Of a stretch of DNA of 53,460 bases, positions 53,163 through 53,460 are shown in pieces. A program made the position numbers and the translations under genes. Source of the DNA: a virus. The stretch's first letter is position 1, and each line of letters begins with the position of its first letter. The notes under the pieces were generated by a model. The model worked only from the letters and a program-made list of their open reading frames with translations, made no database searches and had not been told where the DNA came from. Location: positions 1-53,460 of the IMG/VR virus record IMGVR_UViG_3300018432_000008; one strand, 5' to 3'.

Positions 53163-53411
53163 ATGATGAAGCAAATCGACCGGGATGTGTGGACGTATCG
53201 GCTTCCGATGAAAGATTCGGGGCTAAAACTTTCACCGACCCGCAGCAATGCAAGCCAACTTTCATCGTTTGCCGGTGCCATGCGTTGTGGTGTGACTCGA
53301 AAGCTTCAGCGGTTGTGGGCGCGGTTTACTTGTGTGCGCCTTGGTCACTCTCACCCGCTGTTCCAGTGCGTCCATTGCGGACATCCGGCGACGATGCGGG
53401 TGAAGGCATGA
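53163..53411 (+). CDS. Small CxxC protein spanning the circular join
   Basis: An 82-residue basic protein (ATG 53163 or 53166). The middle is Arg-rich (CGVTRKLQRLWARFTCVRLG). The end carries the pair FQCVHCGHPAT, a minimal zinc-knuckle. It is the first gene beyond the terminator and is ATGA-coupled to the cysteine-rich gene at 53408 (window position 71). Its 3' end also appears at 1-74. Function unknown. Confidence 0.6.
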   Translation: MMKQIDRDVWTYRLPMKDSGLKLSPTRSNASQLSSFAGAMRCGVTRKLQRLWARFTCVRLGHSHPLFQCVHCGHPATMRVKA

Positions 53412-53460
53412 GCCCCAACCGATGCAAGAATTGTGAGCATTGGCGGGGCAACCACGGCGA
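53338..53460. repeat. Terminal direct repeat, right copy
   Basis: Identical to 1-123; see the left copy. It contains the end of the 53163 gene and the first 53 bases of the cysteine-rich gene annotated at 71-295. Confidence 0.9.

Noticed and set aside
52640-53281. 213-codon minus-strand frame under the NusG-like gene and hairpins
   Set aside because: It crosses the terminator and three stem-loops and shows no protein-like pattern.

Overview
This window reads as one complete circular bacteriophage genome. The last 123 bases (53338-53460) repeat the first 123, so the unique length is about 53,337 bp and one gene runs across the join. It is GC-rich, and a full siphovirus-type virion set is present with Mu-like head proteins: terminase, DUF935-type portal, MuF, I-type protease/scaffold, major capsid protein, tail tube, frameshifted tail chaperone and tape measure. 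A tyrosine recombinase, an excisionase-like HTH protein and a tRNA-half attP make it a temperate phage. The integrase type, an IS1595-family insertion sequence and a prepilin signal ending in IGIIVLLIGIAVPAL suggest a Planctomycetota host, perhaps Phycisphaerae. That host is inferred, not proven.

Layout. 0.1-3.8 kb: start/stop-coupled small genes, mostly membrane or coiled-coil proteins, probably for lysis or the envelope; I recognise no classical endolysin. 4.1-10.7 kb: host-contact tail genes (two beta-helix proteins, a TIM-barrel-like putative hydrolase, an SGNH esterase) and a DUF1320-type head-completion protein. 10.7-11.6 kb: a three-gene minus-strand operon. 11.7-24.6 kb: packaging and head. 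24.6-32.5 kb: tail, ending with a PA14-domain protein. 32.5-33.5 kb: a minus-strand cargo pair with a prepilin-like protein. 33.6-45.0 kb: early region with a ParB-methyltransferase fusion, a PD-(D/E)XK-like protein, a divergent pair of ribbon-helix-helix-like regulators, an IS1595 element that splits a phage gene, an SSB-like protein, a NinB-like protein and many small coupled genes. 45.0-46.4 kb: int and attP. 46.5-53.4 kb: HNH protein, replisome organizer, DnaB helicase, nuclease, methyltransferase, RusA and a NusG/RfaH-like protein followed by RNA hairpins.

The most striking locus is the MuF head gene (17446-19341). It is interrupted at a conserved site by a 326-codon intein beginning with Ala rather than Cys. 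The intein reads through with no visible sense-strand endonuclease. On the opposite strand, inside the intein, lies a 240-codon DUF559/Vsr-like (EDxHD-type) nuclease gene with its own TTGACG-N16-TATGAT promoter and the same 6-nt gap from -10 box to ATG seen at five other minus-strand starts. I read this as an intein whose homing nuclease is an antisense gene with its own promoter.

Other notable features are the leaderless-type minus-strand promoters, the IS with perfect 8-bp target duplications, a phage-borne prepilin, an operator shared by two early promoters, and the NusG-like antiterminator.
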